DNA from: Paenibacillus sp. MAEPY2
Lineage (GTDB): Bacteria > Bacillota > Bacilli > Paenibacillales > Paenibacillaceae
Assembly (NCBI RefSeq): GCF_000499205.1
Contig: NZ_AWUK01000012.1
Location: 186,001-250,000 of the forward strand
DNA length: 64,000 bases
Reading direction: 5' to 3'
Below the pieces are notes generated by a model, which made no database searches, was not told the DNA's origin, and was given only the letters and a program-made list of their open reading frames with translations. Positions 1 to 9,264 of the stretch are shown piece after piece (the stretch's first letter is position 1; every line of letters begins with the position of its first letter). The translations under genes were made by a program, and so were the position numbers.

Positions 1-1001
1 CTGATGACCAAGTCAAAATGATCTACCTCGATCAATTGGATAACCGGAAAAATGTAATTCGTGGTGAAGTGATCTCCATAGATATGGAGACTGCGCTGAA
101 ATTGCAACTCGATGTGGATGGAGAAATTCAGCAATACCGGATACATCCGCAAGCGATGTTGGTAAGTCGAGGCAAACAAACCCAGATTGCACCGAAAGAT
201 CGCCAATTTGGCAGTAAAACGGTGGGGCAGCGGGCCCTGGCTATTTTTGCCGGACCACTCATGAATTTCATCCTGGCATTTGTGTTGTTTGCCGTATATG
301 CGCAAATGGCAGGTGTTGTCGTTGAAAATCCGAAAAATCTGGAAATTGGTGAAGTGCTTGAAGGTGGAGCCGCCGACAAGGCGAATTTGCAAAAGGGAGA
401 TATCATTGAAACAATCAATGGTACTGCTATTGGTACGGATTCGCAAAAAATGGTGACGATGATTGCTGATTCCAAAGACAAACCGATGGAATGGACGCTG
501 CGTCGGGGAAATGAAACGTTTAATATAACGATTACACCTCGTGCCGTAGAAGGACAAGAAGGCGGGAAAGTAGGCATTGTACCAACGTTACCAACCCGAT
601 CCGTTGGATTTGTAGAAACCTTCAAGGTGTCAGGGATAGCGATGGTCGATACAACCAAAGTGATCTTTGAGGGCTTCAAGCACTTGATCAATCAGTTTAA
701 CATGGATGATATTGGTGGTCCTGTGCGTACTTTTGAAGTTACAGGCCAAATTGCGAAGCAGGGGATCGAGCAGTTGACGAGATGGGCAGCTATCTTGAGT
801 CTGTACCTCGGTATTTTCAACCTGTTGCCAATTCCGGCGCTGGATGGAAGCCGTCTTGTATTCCTCGGAATTGAAGGGCTGCGGGGCAGACCCGTTGACC
901 CTAACCGGGAAGGCATGGTTCACTTTGTCGGCTTCGCCATGTTGTTTGTACTGATGCTGGCAGTAACATATAATGATATATTACGATTAATTAACGGATA
1001 A
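1..1001 (+). CDS. rseP: RseP-type site-2 zinc metalloprotease, 5' end cut by window
   Basis: Intramembrane zinc protease that cleaves membrane-bound regulators such as anti-sigma factors. The frame is open from base 3, so the start and the N-terminal HExxH helix lie outside the window; 332 residues are visible. A membrane segment with FAGPLMNFILAFVLF is followed by a PDZ domain (about residues 115-195 of the visible part, GAADKANLQKGDIIETING). A C-terminal membrane segment carries NLLPIPALDGSRLV, whose LDG motif holds the third zinc ligand. It is the first gene of the rseP-proS-polC order known from Bacillus, where dxr and cdsA lie upstream. A strong hairpin follows the stop codon. Confidence 0.95.
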   Translation, partial: DDQVKMIYLDQLDNRKNVIRGEVISIDMETALKLQLDVDGEIQQYRIHPQAMLVSRGKQTQIAPKDRQFGSKTVGQRALAIFAGPLMNFILAFVLFAVYAQMAGVVVENPKNLEIGEVLEGGAADKANLQKGDIIETINGTAIGTDSQKMVTMIADSKDKPMEWTLRRGNETFNITITPRAVEGQEGGKVGIVPTLPTRSVGFVETFKVSGIAMVDTTKVIFEGFKHLINQFNMDDIGGPVRTFEVTGQIAKQGIEQLTRWAAILSLYLGIFNLLPIPALDGSRLVFLGIEGLRGRPVDPNREGMVHFVGFAMLFVLMLAVTYNDILRLING

Positions 1002-1010
1002 TTATGGTTT

Positions 1011-1038
1011 GACTAGCTCTGACTATTCAGAGCTAGTC
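1011..1038 (+). promoter_or_regulatory. Perfect 12-bp hairpin between rseP and proS
   Basis: Arms 1011-1022 and 1027-1038 are exact reverse complements around a 4-base loop. No T-run follows, so it does not look like an intrinsic terminator. It ends 5 bases before the proS ribosome binding site (gggagga, 1044-1050). By position it could be an RNA processing or stability element, or could control access to that site. Confidence 0.6.
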
Positions 1039-1062
1039 GTTATGGGAGGACGCTGGAGTCTT

Positions 1063-2517
1063 ATGTCAAAGGAAAATGATAAACAGTTCGTGACTGAAAT
1101 TACACCTCAGGGCGAGGATTTCTCACGCTGGTACATTGATGTTATTAAAAAAGCTGATCTCATGGACTATTCACCCGTACGCGGTTGTATTGTTTTCAAA
1201 CCAGACGGCTTCGAAATTTGGGAGCACATCAAGGATGAGATGGACCGTCGTTTCCGTGAAACCGGTCATCGCAATGCTTACTTCCCAATGTTCATTCCCG
1301 AGAGCTTTTTCCAAAAAGAAAAAGAACATGTGGAAGGGTTCAACCCTGAATTGCCTTGGGTAACGGAAGCAGGCGGAGAAAAGCTGGAAGAGCGTCTGGC
1401 AATCCGCCCAACCTCCGAAACCATCATTGGTCACATGTACTCCAAATGGATTCAGTCGTATCGTGACTTGCCAGTACTGATCAACCAATGGGCTAACGTG
1501 GTTCGCTGGGAGAAGAGAACACTGCCTTTCCTTCGTACAAGTGAATTCCTGTGGCAAGAGGGCCATACAGCGCACGAGAACGAAGAAGAAGCACGCGAAG
1601 AGACGATGAAAATGCTTGAAATCTACCGCGAAGTTGTGGAAGAATATCTGGCAATTCCCGTTATTACAGGTCAGAAAACAAAATCCGAGAAATTTGCAGG
1701 TGCTGTAGACACCTTCTCCATCGAAGCGATGATGAAGGATGGACGTGCGGTTCAAGCCGGAACTTCTCATTATATGGGTACGAATTTTGCGAAAGCATTT
1801 GAGATCCAGTATCTTAGCCGCAACAACGTACTGGAATTGGCTCACACCACTTCGTGGGGAACAAGCACACGTCTGATCGGTGCATTGATTATGGTTCACG
1901 GGGATGACCGTGGTCTGGTTCTTCCTCCTAAAGTAGCACCAACACAAGTGGTTATGATTCCGATTGGACCTCCAAAAACGCGTGATGCCGTTGTAGGCCG
2001 TGCGGATGAGTTGTTCGCTGAACTGAAACAAGCGGGAATCCGTGTGAAAATGGATGATCGCAGTGATGTTCGTCCAGGCTGGAAATTTAACGAGTACGAA
2101 ATGCGTGGTGTTCCAATTCGTCTTGAGATTGGTCCGCGTGATATGGAGAATGGTGTGTGTGTTCTCGTTTCCCGGATTACTGGAGAGAAGAAGGTTGTTG
2201 AACAAGCGAATCTGGTGGAAGAAATCCAGACGATGCTGACTCAAGTGCAAGCCGATATGCTGCAACGTGCTCGCACGTTTATGTCGGACAACTTCTACTC
2301 TGTCGATACGCTTGATGAGATGAAGGAATTGATGGAAAACAAACGCGGGTTCACACTGGCTGGATGGTGCGGTTCAGAAGCTTGCGAAGATAAAGTAAGA
2401 GAAGTAACAGGTGCAACAAGCCGGAATATTCCTTTCCAGCCTGCGGAAGAAAAGCATACGTGCCTGGCTTGTGGTGAACAAGCGAAGCACACGGTTGTGT
2501 TTGCAAGAGCGTACTAG
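1063..2517 (+). CDS. proS: Prolyl-tRNA synthetase, archaeal/eukaryote-like short type
   Basis: Class II aminoacyl-tRNA synthetase that charges tRNA-Pro with proline. The ATG at 1063 is chosen because gggagga lies 12 bases upstream and the protein then begins MSKENDKQFV, as expected for the family; 484 residues. Class II core motifs are visible (RPTSETIIGHMYSKW, VVRWEKRTLPFLRTSEFLWQEGHTAH with line breaks in between, HGDDRGLVLPP). The C-terminus has four cysteines (GWCGSEACED and TCLACGEQ) and ends in Tyr, both typical of the type 3 (archaeal/eukaryotic-like) enzyme that lacks the roughly 180-residue editing insertion of the usual bacterial form. It occupies the same operon slot as the long type in Bacillus subtilis. 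Confidence 0.96.
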   Translation: MSKENDKQFVTEITPQGEDFSRWYIDVIKKADLMDYSPVRGCIVFKPDGFEIWEHIKDEMDRRFRETGHRNAYFPMFIPESFFQKEKEHVEGFNPELPWVTEAGGEKLEERLAIRPTSETIIGHMYSKWIQSYRDLPVLINQWANVVRWEKRTLPFLRTSEFLWQEGHTAHENEEEAREETMKMLEIYREVVEEYLAIPVITGQKTKSEKFAGAVDTFSIEAMMKDGRAVQAGTSHYMGTNFAKAFEIQYLSRNNVLELAHTTSWGTSTRLIGALIMVHGDDRGLVLPPKVAPTQVVMIPIGPPKTRDAVVGRADELFAELKQAGIRVKMDDRSDVRPGWKFNEYEMRGVPIRLEIGPRDMENGVCVLVSRITGEKKVVEQANLVEEIQTMLTQVQADMLQRARTFMSDNFYSVDTLDEMKELMENKRGFTLAGWCGSEACEDKVREVTGATSRNIPFQPAEEKHTCLACGEQAKHTVVFARAY

Positions 2518-2669
2518 GTCAGGAAGACATGACTAACTGCACTTATTCACCGTAAGAGTAAGGAATGGAGAGCTTCTGTCGGATAAAATGAGTCGGTGCG
2601 GGTTCGGATCGGGGACATTTTTGAATGCAGAGGCTTTTTCTGTTTGAAGGGGGTACAAGGAGGAACACG

Positions 2670-5600
2670 ATGAGTGGATTCGAGGAGAAGAGAAAACGGT
2701 TTGAGTTGTTGATGAAACAGACGGAGCTTCCGGCTGGCCTGATAGAGCCCTACTTTTTGGATGGATGGATTGAACGGGTGGAGACAAGCCGTAGCAACCG
2801 CGATTGGACTATTGTGATTGCAAAGGATACTTTGGTTCCTGCTCCAATCTATCGTACATTTTGCCTGCATATCCAGGAGAAAATGAATCATATTTCCAAG
2901 ATTACGTTTGGTTTCAAATATAGTGATAAGGTCGAGATTGGTGATATTGTCAGTGAGTATTGGAATCTGTTCCTAGAGTGGGTTACACGGGAGATTCCAT
3001 CCGTGAATGGTTGGATGAATCGCACCAAGTTTGAATGTGAAGCAGATCTGCTGCAATTGACCATGAGTGATGCCATGTCGATGGAGCTTGCGAAGAAGAA
3101 GCAGATTGATCAGGCAATAACAACCTTTTATGATAAGTATTTTCAAGTGCCCTTGCGGGTCAAACTGCTCGTTGGTGAGGTTGAGAGCAACAAAGAGGCG
3201 ATGGAGCAATTCCAGCTCAAGAAGCGGGAAGAAGAGCTTCAAGTTATCGAACAGATGATGAGCGAAGTGGACTCGGAAATGCCTGAAGAGGAAGAACAGG
3301 GCGATGTTCGCTTACAAATGGGATATGAGATCAAAGAACCACCTGTACCTATGCAGGAAGTTCAAGATGAAGAGAAAAAGGTTACGTTACAGGGAACGGT
3401 CTTTGGACTTGATCGCAAAGAATTGCGTAACGGAAATACGTTATTTACGTTTTATTTGACGGACTTCACGGATTCCATGCAAATGAAGATGTTCGCCAAA
3501 ACAAAAGAGGATGTCAGAATCCTCAGCTTGCTCGCCAATGGAAAATGGGTAAAAGTCCGTGGACGTGTAGAATACGACCGGTTTATGCAAATCCCGGAAC
3601 TTGCTATGATTCCGTCAGATTTGGTTGAAGTAAAGGCACCGCCATCCCGTAAGGATAATGCAGCTGAGAAACGCGTTGAGTTCCATCTGCACTCCACAAT
3701 GAGTACAATGGATGCCGTAACTTCGATCGACAAATACGTAAAGACTGCAGCGGAATGGGGACACAAGGCAATCGCGGTAAGTGACCATGGCGGTGTGCAG
3801 GTGTATCCGGAGGCGTCCAAAGCGGCCAAGAAAAACGGAATTAAAATGATTTACGGCCTTGAGGCCAATGTGGTGAACGATTCGGTTGCTGTTGTTTTGG
3901 CGCCGCAGCCATTGGAGCTCAAATCAGCGACGTATATTGTTTTTGATATTGAGACCACAGGTCTATCGGTAACCCAGAACAAAATCATTGAGATTGCGGC
4001 AGTGAAGGTAGAGGACGGAAAAGAGATTGATCGCTTTGCTACCTTTGTAAATCCGCATGAGCGCATTCCATATAACATTCAGCAGTTGACCAACATTAAC
4101 GATGATATGGTGAAGGATGCACCTGAGCTAGAACCGGTTATCCGTGACTTTGTAGAGTTTGCCGGAGATGGCGTATTGGTTGCGCATAATGCGCGATTCG
4201 ATATGGGCTTTATTCAGGCTTCACTGAAACAGCTTGGTATGCCTGAGCTTCCGAACCCTGTCCTTGATACATTGGAACTGGCACGGTTGTTATATCCAAA
4301 AATGAAGAACCACCGTCTGAATACGCTGGCGGATAAATATAAAGTAGCACTGGAAAGTCATCACCGGGCGATTGATGATACGATTGCACTCGCAGGCATA
4401 CTGAATGGATTGGTTAATGATGCTTTCCAGATGAAAGGCCTGACCATGCTTGATCGGCTCAACGATTATGTGGGTGTTGATCTCTCGAATACGCGTCCAT
4501 TCCATTGCGGAATCTATGCTTTGAATGATGTCGGCAAAAAGAATCTCTATAAACTGGTATCCCTTTCTCATACGGAGCACTTCAAACGGGTACCTTGTAT
4601 TCCAAAATCGAAGCTGATCAATTTGCGTGAAGGCCTCATTATTTTATCCGGTTGTGAAAAAGGCGAGTTTTTCGAGGCGGTGCTCAACAAATCACTTGAA
4701 GAGGCAGAAGAGATCGCTCACTTCTATGACATTTTGGAGATCCAGCCTCTGACGATGTATATGCACTTGGTGGACAAAGGGCTGGTGGCTACACCTGAGG
4801 AATTGAAGCTCGCGGTTCGCAAAGTTGTTGACATTGGTGCAAAATTGGGGAAACCTGTCATAGCTACAGGTAACGTGCATTATCTGGAGCCGCGCGACAA
4901 GCTATATCGGGATATTACCATTCATGGAATTACAGGCTTTAGCCCGCTCAAGGATCAGCGTAAACCGGATGCTCACTTAAGAACGACAGATGAAATGTTG
5001 GAAGAGTTCCAGTACCTGGGCCAAGACAAAGCCTACGAAGTTGTCGTTACAAATACGGTTGAATTAGCGGATCGATTTGAGGAAATCAAACTGTTCCCGG
5101 ATAAGCTGTTTACCCCAATCCTGGAAGGTGCGGACGATGAAATCCGCAATACTTGCTATAATACCGCCAAGTCCATTTATGGTGAGGAACTGCCGGAAGT
5201 CATTGTGGCGAGACTTGAGAAAGAACTGAAGCCAATCATCAAATACGGTTTTTCTGCCAACTATCTGATCTCGGAACGACTGGTTAAAAAATCAAATCAG
5301 GACGGCTACCTTGTCGGCTCCCGGGGATCCGTTGGTTCGTCTGTCGTTGCTACTTTCCTGGGTATTTCCGAGGTTAATCCGCTGCCAGCACACTATATTT
5401 GTGTGAATCCGGAATGCAAACACAGTGAGTGGTTCCTCGACGGCAGTGTACCGAGTGGATTTGACCTTCCGGAGAAAGAATGCCCTGATTGTGGAGGCCG
5501 ACTAAAAGGCGAAGGGCAGGATATTCCGTTTGAGACCTTCCTTGGTTTTAAAGGGGACAAGGTTCCCGATATTGACTTGAACTTCTCGGGTGATTATCAG

Positions 5601-6989
5601 CCGCATGCGCATAACTATACCAAGGTGCTTTTCAGCGAAAAGAGTGTGTTCCGTGCGGGCACGATCGGTACAGTGGCTGAGAAAACGGCGTTCGGTTTTG
5701 CCAAGAAATATGAGGAAGAGCATCATAAGAAATGGCGCGGGGCTGAGCTGAATCGTCTTGCATCCGGCTGCACAGGGGTTAAGCGTAGTACCGGACAGCA
5801 TCCCGGTGGTATTGTCGTTGTACCAGACTATATTGAAGTGGAAGATGTAACGCCTGTACAATTCCCGGCCGATGATGTTAATGCGGAGTGGAAAACAACG
5901 CACTTTGACTATCACGCCTTCGAAGAAAATTTGCTAAAACTCGATATTCTGGGGCACGATGATCCAACTATGATGCGGATGCTGCAGGATTTGACGGGCA
6001 TCGATCCAACGACGATTCCGATGAATGATCCTAAAGTAATGAGCATGTTCAACTCAACGGAGGCACTGGGCGTTACGCCGGAGCAGATTCGTTCACCTGT
6101 TGCCACCTTTGGTGTACCAGAGATGGGCACGAAGTTTGTACGTCAGATGCTTGTCGAATCACAGCCTTCTTCTTTTGCCGATTTACTCCAGATCTCCGGA
6201 TTGTCTCATGGTACGGGGGTATGGCTCGGTAACGCACAAGATCTAATCAAAAATGGAACGTGTAACATCAAAACGGTGATTGGTTGCCGGGATGATATCA
6301 TGTTGTTCCTGATCTATAAGGCGGGCATGGACGCCAGTCTGGCCTTTAAAATTACGGAGAGTGTGCGTAAGGGGCGTGGTTTGCCGCAAGAGTGGATTGA
6401 TGAGATGAAAAATTGCAAGGTACCGCAATGGTACATTGACTCCTGTCTTAAAATCCAGTACATGTTTCCGAAGGCCCACGCGGCCGCTTATGTTATCTCG
6501 GCAGTGCGTACAGCTTTCTTCAAGCTGTATCACCCCATTGAATACTACGCGACATACTTCACAGTTCGTGCGGATGAGTTTGACATAGAATTGGTATGTC
6601 AGGGCTATGAGCCCATCTATCGGAAGATCGTAGAGATTGAACAATTAGGTTTCCAAGCACCGCCAAAAGAAAAAAACATGCTGCCCGTCCTTGAGATGGC
6701 ACTGGAAATGGCAGCACGCGGATTCTCGCTCAAACCGATTGATCTCTATCGTTCGGAAGCGACGAAGTTTATCGTTGACGGTAATTCACTCATTCCTCCG
6801 TTCTCTGCATTGGGAGGAATCGGGGATAATGCTGCACGCAACATCGCTGCGGCAAGGGAGCATGGAGAATTCCTGTCGATTGAAGATTTCCAGCAGAAGT
6901 CCAAAGCAAGTAAAACGATTGTTGAGCTGTTGACTGGTATGGGATGCTTCCGTGGTTTGCCGGAAAGCAATCAATTATCGCTGTTCTAA
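2670..6989 (+). CDS. polC: DNA polymerase III alpha subunit, PolC type
   Basis: Replicative DNA polymerase of low-GC Gram-positives with its own 3'-5' proofreading exonuclease. The ATG at 2670 follows AAGGAGG (2657-2663) by 6 bases; 1439 residues, normal for PolC. Domains in order: N-terminal region; OB fold from about residue 238; PHP domain from about 337 (EFHLHSTMS, SDHGG); the DnaQ-like exonuclease inserted in it from about 422 (IVFDIETTG, HNARFDMGF); a zinc-binding motif (CVNPEC and CPDCGG); and the polymerase core with the catalytic aspartates in PDIDLNFSGD near 966-975. A trailing helix-hairpin-helix region (ALGGIGDNAARNI) closes the protein. Last gene of the rseP-proS-polC group. Confidence 0.97.
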   Translation: MSGFEEKRKRFELLMKQTELPAGLIEPYFLDGWIERVETSRSNRDWTIVIAKDTLVPAPIYRTFCLHIQEKMNHISKITFGFKYSDKVEIGDIVSEYWNLFLEWVTREIPSVNGWMNRTKFECEADLLQLTMSDAMSMELAKKKQIDQAITTFYDKYFQVPLRVKLLVGEVESNKEAMEQFQLKKREEELQVIEQMMSEVDSEMPEEEEQGDVRLQMGYEIKEPPVPMQEVQDEEKKVTLQGTVFGLDRKELRNGNTLFTFYLTDFTDSMQMKMFAKTKEDVRILSLLANGKWVKVRGRVEYDRFMQIPELAMIPSDLVEVKAPPSRKDNAAEKRVEFHLHSTMSTMDAVTSIDKYVKTAAEWGHKAIAVSDHGGVQVYPEASKAAKKNGIKMIYGLEANVVNDSVAVVLAPQPLELKSATYIVFDIETTGLSVTQNKIIEIAAVKVEDGKEIDRFATFVNPHERIPYNIQQLTNINDDMVKDAPELEPVIRDFVEFAGDGVLVAHNARFDMGFIQASLKQLGMPELPNPVLDTLELARLLYPKMKNHRLNTLADKYKVALESHHRAIDDTIALAGILNGLVNDAFQMKGLTMLDRLNDYVGVDLSNTRPFHCGIYALNDVGKKNLYKLVSLSHTEHFKRVPCIPKSKLINLREGLIILSGCEKGEFFEAVLNKSLEEAEEIAHFYDILEIQPLTMYMHLVDKGLVATPEELKLAVRKVVDIGAKLGKPVIATGNVHYLEPRDKLYRDITIHGITGFSPLKDQRKPDAHLRTTDEMLEEFQYLGQDKAYEVVVTNTVELADRFEEIKLFPDKLFTPILEGADDEIRNTCYNTAKSIYGEELPEVIVARLEKELKPIIKYGFSANYLISERLVKKSNQDGYLVGSRGSVGSSVVATFLGISEVNPLPAHYICVNPECKHSEWFLDGSVPSGFDLPEKECPDCGGRLKGEGQDIPFETFLGFKGDKVPDIDLNFSGDYQPHAHNYTKVLFSEKSVFRAGTIGTVAEKTAFGFAKKYEEEHHKKWRGAELNRLASGCTGVKRSTGQHPGGIVVVPDYIEVEDVTPVQFPADDVNAEWKTTHFDYHAFEENLLKLDILGHDDPTMMRMLQDLTGIDPTTIPMNDPKVMSMFNSTEALGVTPEQIRSPVATFGVPEMGTKFVRQMLVESQPSSFADLLQISGLSHGTGVWLGNAQDLIKNGTCNIKTVIGCRDDIMLFLIYKAGMDASLAFKITESVRKGRGLPQEWIDEMKNCKVPQWYIDSCLKIQYMFPKAHAAAYVISAVRTAFFKLYHPIEYYATYFTVRADEFDIELVCQGYEPIYRKIVEIEQLGFQAPPKEKNMLPVLEMALEMAARGFSLKPIDLYRSEATKFIVDGNSLIPPFSALGGIGDNAARNIAAAREHGEFLSIEDFQQKSKASKTIVELLTGMGCFRGLPESNQLSLF

Positions 6990-7078
6990 AATGACATTTT
7001 GCGTATCCAATGTTGGTCTGTGATGTGATTACGAAATTTTTCTTCATTAGTAACCAAAATGCCTGAATGATCGCTTAC

Positions 7079-7107
7079 TTGTCACTATTACCAGACTATG
7101 TTATAAT
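7079..7107 (+). promoter_or_regulatory. SigA-type promoter of the rimP-nusA-infB operon
   Basis: TTGTCA (7079-7084), 17-base spacer, TATAAT (7102-7107). The -10 box is perfect and the spacing ideal. It lies in the polC-rimP gap and faces rimP. Confidence 0.8.
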
Positions 7108-7137
7108 TTTTGAAGTGAACGAGATAGTACGAATTTC

Positions 7138-7163
7138 TAAAGAGTGGGGAAACCCACTCTTTA
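7138..7163 (+). promoter_or_regulatory. GNRA-capped hairpin in the rimP leader
   Basis: An 11-bp perfect stem (7138-7148 with 7153-7163) closed by a GAAA tetraloop, about 25 bases after the predicted transcription start. Only a short mixed sequence follows (gtcttt), so termination would be weak. Hairpins with this general look occur ahead of rimP/nusA operons in other Firmicutes, so a conserved leader role is likely but unproven. Confidence 0.6.
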
Positions 7164-7247
7164 GTCTTTGGTATACAAGAATCTTGGGTAATGAAGAAAT
7201 TGCCAGTCATTATTTGCTGGTGTAACCTAAGTTGGAGGTTATCGGTT

Positions 7248-7709
7248 TTGAGCACAACGAACATTAAATCTACCGTGGAAGAAATGATCCAACCCTACTT
7301 GAACGAACAAGGCTTCGAGCTGGTTGACATCGAATACGTCAAAGAAGGCAGCAACTGGTTTTTACGGGTGTATGTCGACAAAGAGGGTGGCATCGACATC
7401 GATGATTGTGTCTTGATCAGCGAAAAGCTGAGCGCCAAGCTGGATGAGAACGATCCGATTCCAACCATCTATTTCCTTGAAGTGTCTTCTCCCGGTGCGG
7501 AGCGTCCACTGAAAAAACCAGAGGATGTTGCCAAATCCGTAGGCAAAAATGTATTTGTTACAACCTACGAGCCGGTAAATGGAATAAAGGAATTTGAAGG
7601 CAAGCTGCTTTCCTTTGATAACGGGGAACTTGTGATCGAAGCAGGCAAGAAACAGCATGCCATTCTTTATGACAAGGTTGCGAGTGCGCGCCTGGCCATT
7701 CTGTTTTAA
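7248..7709 (+). CDS. rimP: Ribosome maturation factor RimP
   Basis: Assists maturation of the 30S ribosomal subunit. A TTG start at 7248 is preferred: ggaggt (7234-7239) lies 8 bases upstream, and the product (153 residues, beginning MSTTNIKSTVEEMIQPYL) has the usual family length; an upstream in-frame ATG at 7191 lacks a binding site. Family features include GFELVDIEYVKEGSNWFLRV in the N-terminal domain and FLEVSSPGAERPLK leading to the SH3-like C-terminal domain. First gene of the operon that continues with nusA. Confidence 0.95.
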   Translation: MSTTNIKSTVEEMIQPYLNEQGFELVDIEYVKEGSNWFLRVYVDKEGGIDIDDCVLISEKLSAKLDENDPIPTIYFLEVSSPGAERPLKKPEDVAKSVGKNVFVTTYEPVNGIKEFEGKLLSFDNGELVIEAGKKQHAILYDKVASARLAILF

Positions 7710-7741
7710 GTGCCTTGTTCACTTATTAATGAAAAAAGACA

Positions 7742-7805
7742 CATCTCACGATAACGGCAAAGTGCTCATGAGTTTAGAGCCTTTCGCCGTTTTACGTATG
7801 AGATG
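7742..7805 (+). promoter_or_regulatory. Long stem-loop between rimP and nusA
   Basis: Outer arms 7742-7748 and 7799-7805 are perfect complements. Inner arms pair 7753-7758 with 7786-7791, 7759-7762 with 7781-7784, and 7764-7767 with 7777-7780. No T-run follows. The nusA ribosome binding site begins 11 bases later, so the fold could affect nusA translation or mark a processing site. Confidence 0.55.
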
Positions 7806-7832
7806 CCATGTTTGAAAGGGGGATCAACATTC

Positions 7833-8930
7833 ATGAGTATGGATTTTATTGAAGCAATGAATGAATTGGAGCGGGAAAAAGGGATCAGCAAGGATGTGCT
7901 GTTTGAAGCGATCGAGGCAGCGCTTATCTCCAGCTACAAGCGTAATTTCAACACCGCCCAGAATGTGCGTGTTGACATGAACCGCAATACGGGTGTTATC
8001 CGGGTATATGCCCGCAAATTGATCGTGGAAGAAGTCCTGGATTCACGTACCGAAATTTCATTGCCTGCTGCACGAGAGATCAACCCACACTTCCAGCTGG
8101 AAGATATTGCGGAGATTGAAGTTACGCCGCGTGATTTCGGACGTATCGCCGCACAAACTGCCAAACAGGTAGTTACACAGCGGATTCGTGAAGCCGAACG
8201 CGGCCTGATCTACAACGCTTTCGTTGATAAGGAAGAAGATATCGTTACGGGAGTGGTGCAGCGTCAGGATTTGCGCAATATCTACATCGATCTGGGCAAA
8301 ATCGAAGCGGCTTTACCGCTGACCGAATTGATGCCGAACGAGAAGTTTGTTCATGGTGACCGTATTAAAGCGTATATCACCAAGGTCGAGAATACGACCA
8401 AAGGGCCGCAAATCATTTTGTCCCGTACCCATCCGGGCTTGCTGAAACGTCTCTTTGAACTGGAAGTACCTGAAATTTTTGACGGTGTAGTCGAGATTCG
8501 CTCCGTCGCACGTGAAGCGGGCTTCCGCTCCAAGATTGCCGTTCATTCCCGCAATGAGGAAGTTGATCCGGTTGGATCATGTGTAGGTCCTAAGGGAATG
8601 CGCGTGCAGACCATTGTGGGTGAGCTGCGCGGTGAAAAAATTGACATCGTTCGTTTCTCCGACCAGGTAGACGAATATGTGGCTAATGCACTTAGTCCTT
8701 CCAAGGTATTGGAAGTTCAAGTATTTGAGGAAGAAAAGATGGCTCGGGTTATTGTTCCTGACTATCAGCTGTCCCTCGCCATTGGGATCAAAGGTCAAAA
8801 TGCCCGATTGGCAGCCAAACTGACCGGCTGGAAAATCGACATTAAGAGCGAGAGCCAGGCGGAACAGGAATTCGGCAGAGAGAAAGATTCTTCTTTGGAA
8901 ATGCACCAAGATTCCATCTCCGTCGACTAA
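7833..8930 (+). CDS. nusA: Transcription termination/antitermination factor NusA
   Basis: Binds RNA polymerase and nascent RNA and modulates pausing, termination and antitermination. The ATG at 7833 follows aaaggggg (7816-7822) by about 10 bases; 365 residues, close to Bacillus NusA. The N-terminal RNAP-binding domain (MDFIEAMNELEREKGIS), the S1 domain (about 130-200, VTGVVQRQDLRNIYIDLG) and the two KH domains (VGPKGMRVQTIVGELRGEKID, and AIGIKGQNARLAAKLTGWKID split here) are visible. It lacks the acidic C-terminal repeats of the Escherichia coli protein, as is usual in Firmicutes. Confidence 0.97.
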   Translation: MSMDFIEAMNELEREKGISKDVLFEAIEAALISSYKRNFNTAQNVRVDMNRNTGVIRVYARKLIVEEVLDSRTEISLPAAREINPHFQLEDIAEIEVTPRDFGRIAAQTAKQVVTQRIREAERGLIYNAFVDKEEDIVTGVVQRQDLRNIYIDLGKIEAALPLTELMPNEKFVHGDRIKAYITKVENTTKGPQIILSRTHPGLLKRLFELEVPEIFDGVVEIRSVAREAGFRSKIAVHSRNEEVDPVGSCVGPKGMRVQTIVGELRGEKIDIVRFSDQVDEYVANALSPSKVLEVQVFEEEKMARVIVPDYQLSLAIGIKGQNARLAAKLTGWKIDIKSESQAEQEFGREKDSSLEMHQDSISVD

Positions 8931-8955
8931 AGTAAAGCACGGGGGGCGCTAACGT

Positions 8956-9264
8956 ATGAAAACCAAAAAAGTACCGCTGCGCAAATGTGTGGCGTGTCAG
9001 AAAATGATGCCCAAAAAGCAGCTGATCCGTATCGTTAAAACGCCAGAGGATGAAGTGCTAATCGATTTGACTGGCAAAAAGTCCGGACGTGGTGCCTATT
9101 TATGCGGCAAAGAGTCCTGTTTTAAGCTTGCACTCAAAAACCGGTCTTTGGATCGGGCGCTAAAGGGCAAAGTCTCACCGGAAATTTATGAGCAATTGGC
9201 AGCTGATTTTGTCGCGGTAGAGGACGAATTCATAGCAGCACAGGAGCGTGAACATGATGAATAA
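8956..9264 (+). CDS. ylxR: YlxR/RnpM family RNA-binding protein
   Basis: 102-residue small basic protein. The family (DUF448) includes RnpM, reported in Bacillus to bind RNase P RNA; function here is by family only. A conserved RKCVACQ motif near the N-terminus and SGRGAYLCGKESCF in the middle supply three cysteines plus the GRGAY(L)C signature. It sits between nusA and ylxQ as in Bacillus, and its last 11 bases overlap the ylxQ start. Confidence 0.93.
   Translation: MKTKKVPLRKCVACQKMMPKKQLIRIVKTPEDEVLIDLTGKKSGRGAYLCGKESCFKLALKNRSLDRALKGKVSPEIYEQLAADFVAVEDEFIAAQEREHDE

Noticed and set aside
1171..2265. 364-codon open frame on the minus strand inside proS
   Set aside because: Fully covered by the conserved proS coding sequence; no family resemblance.
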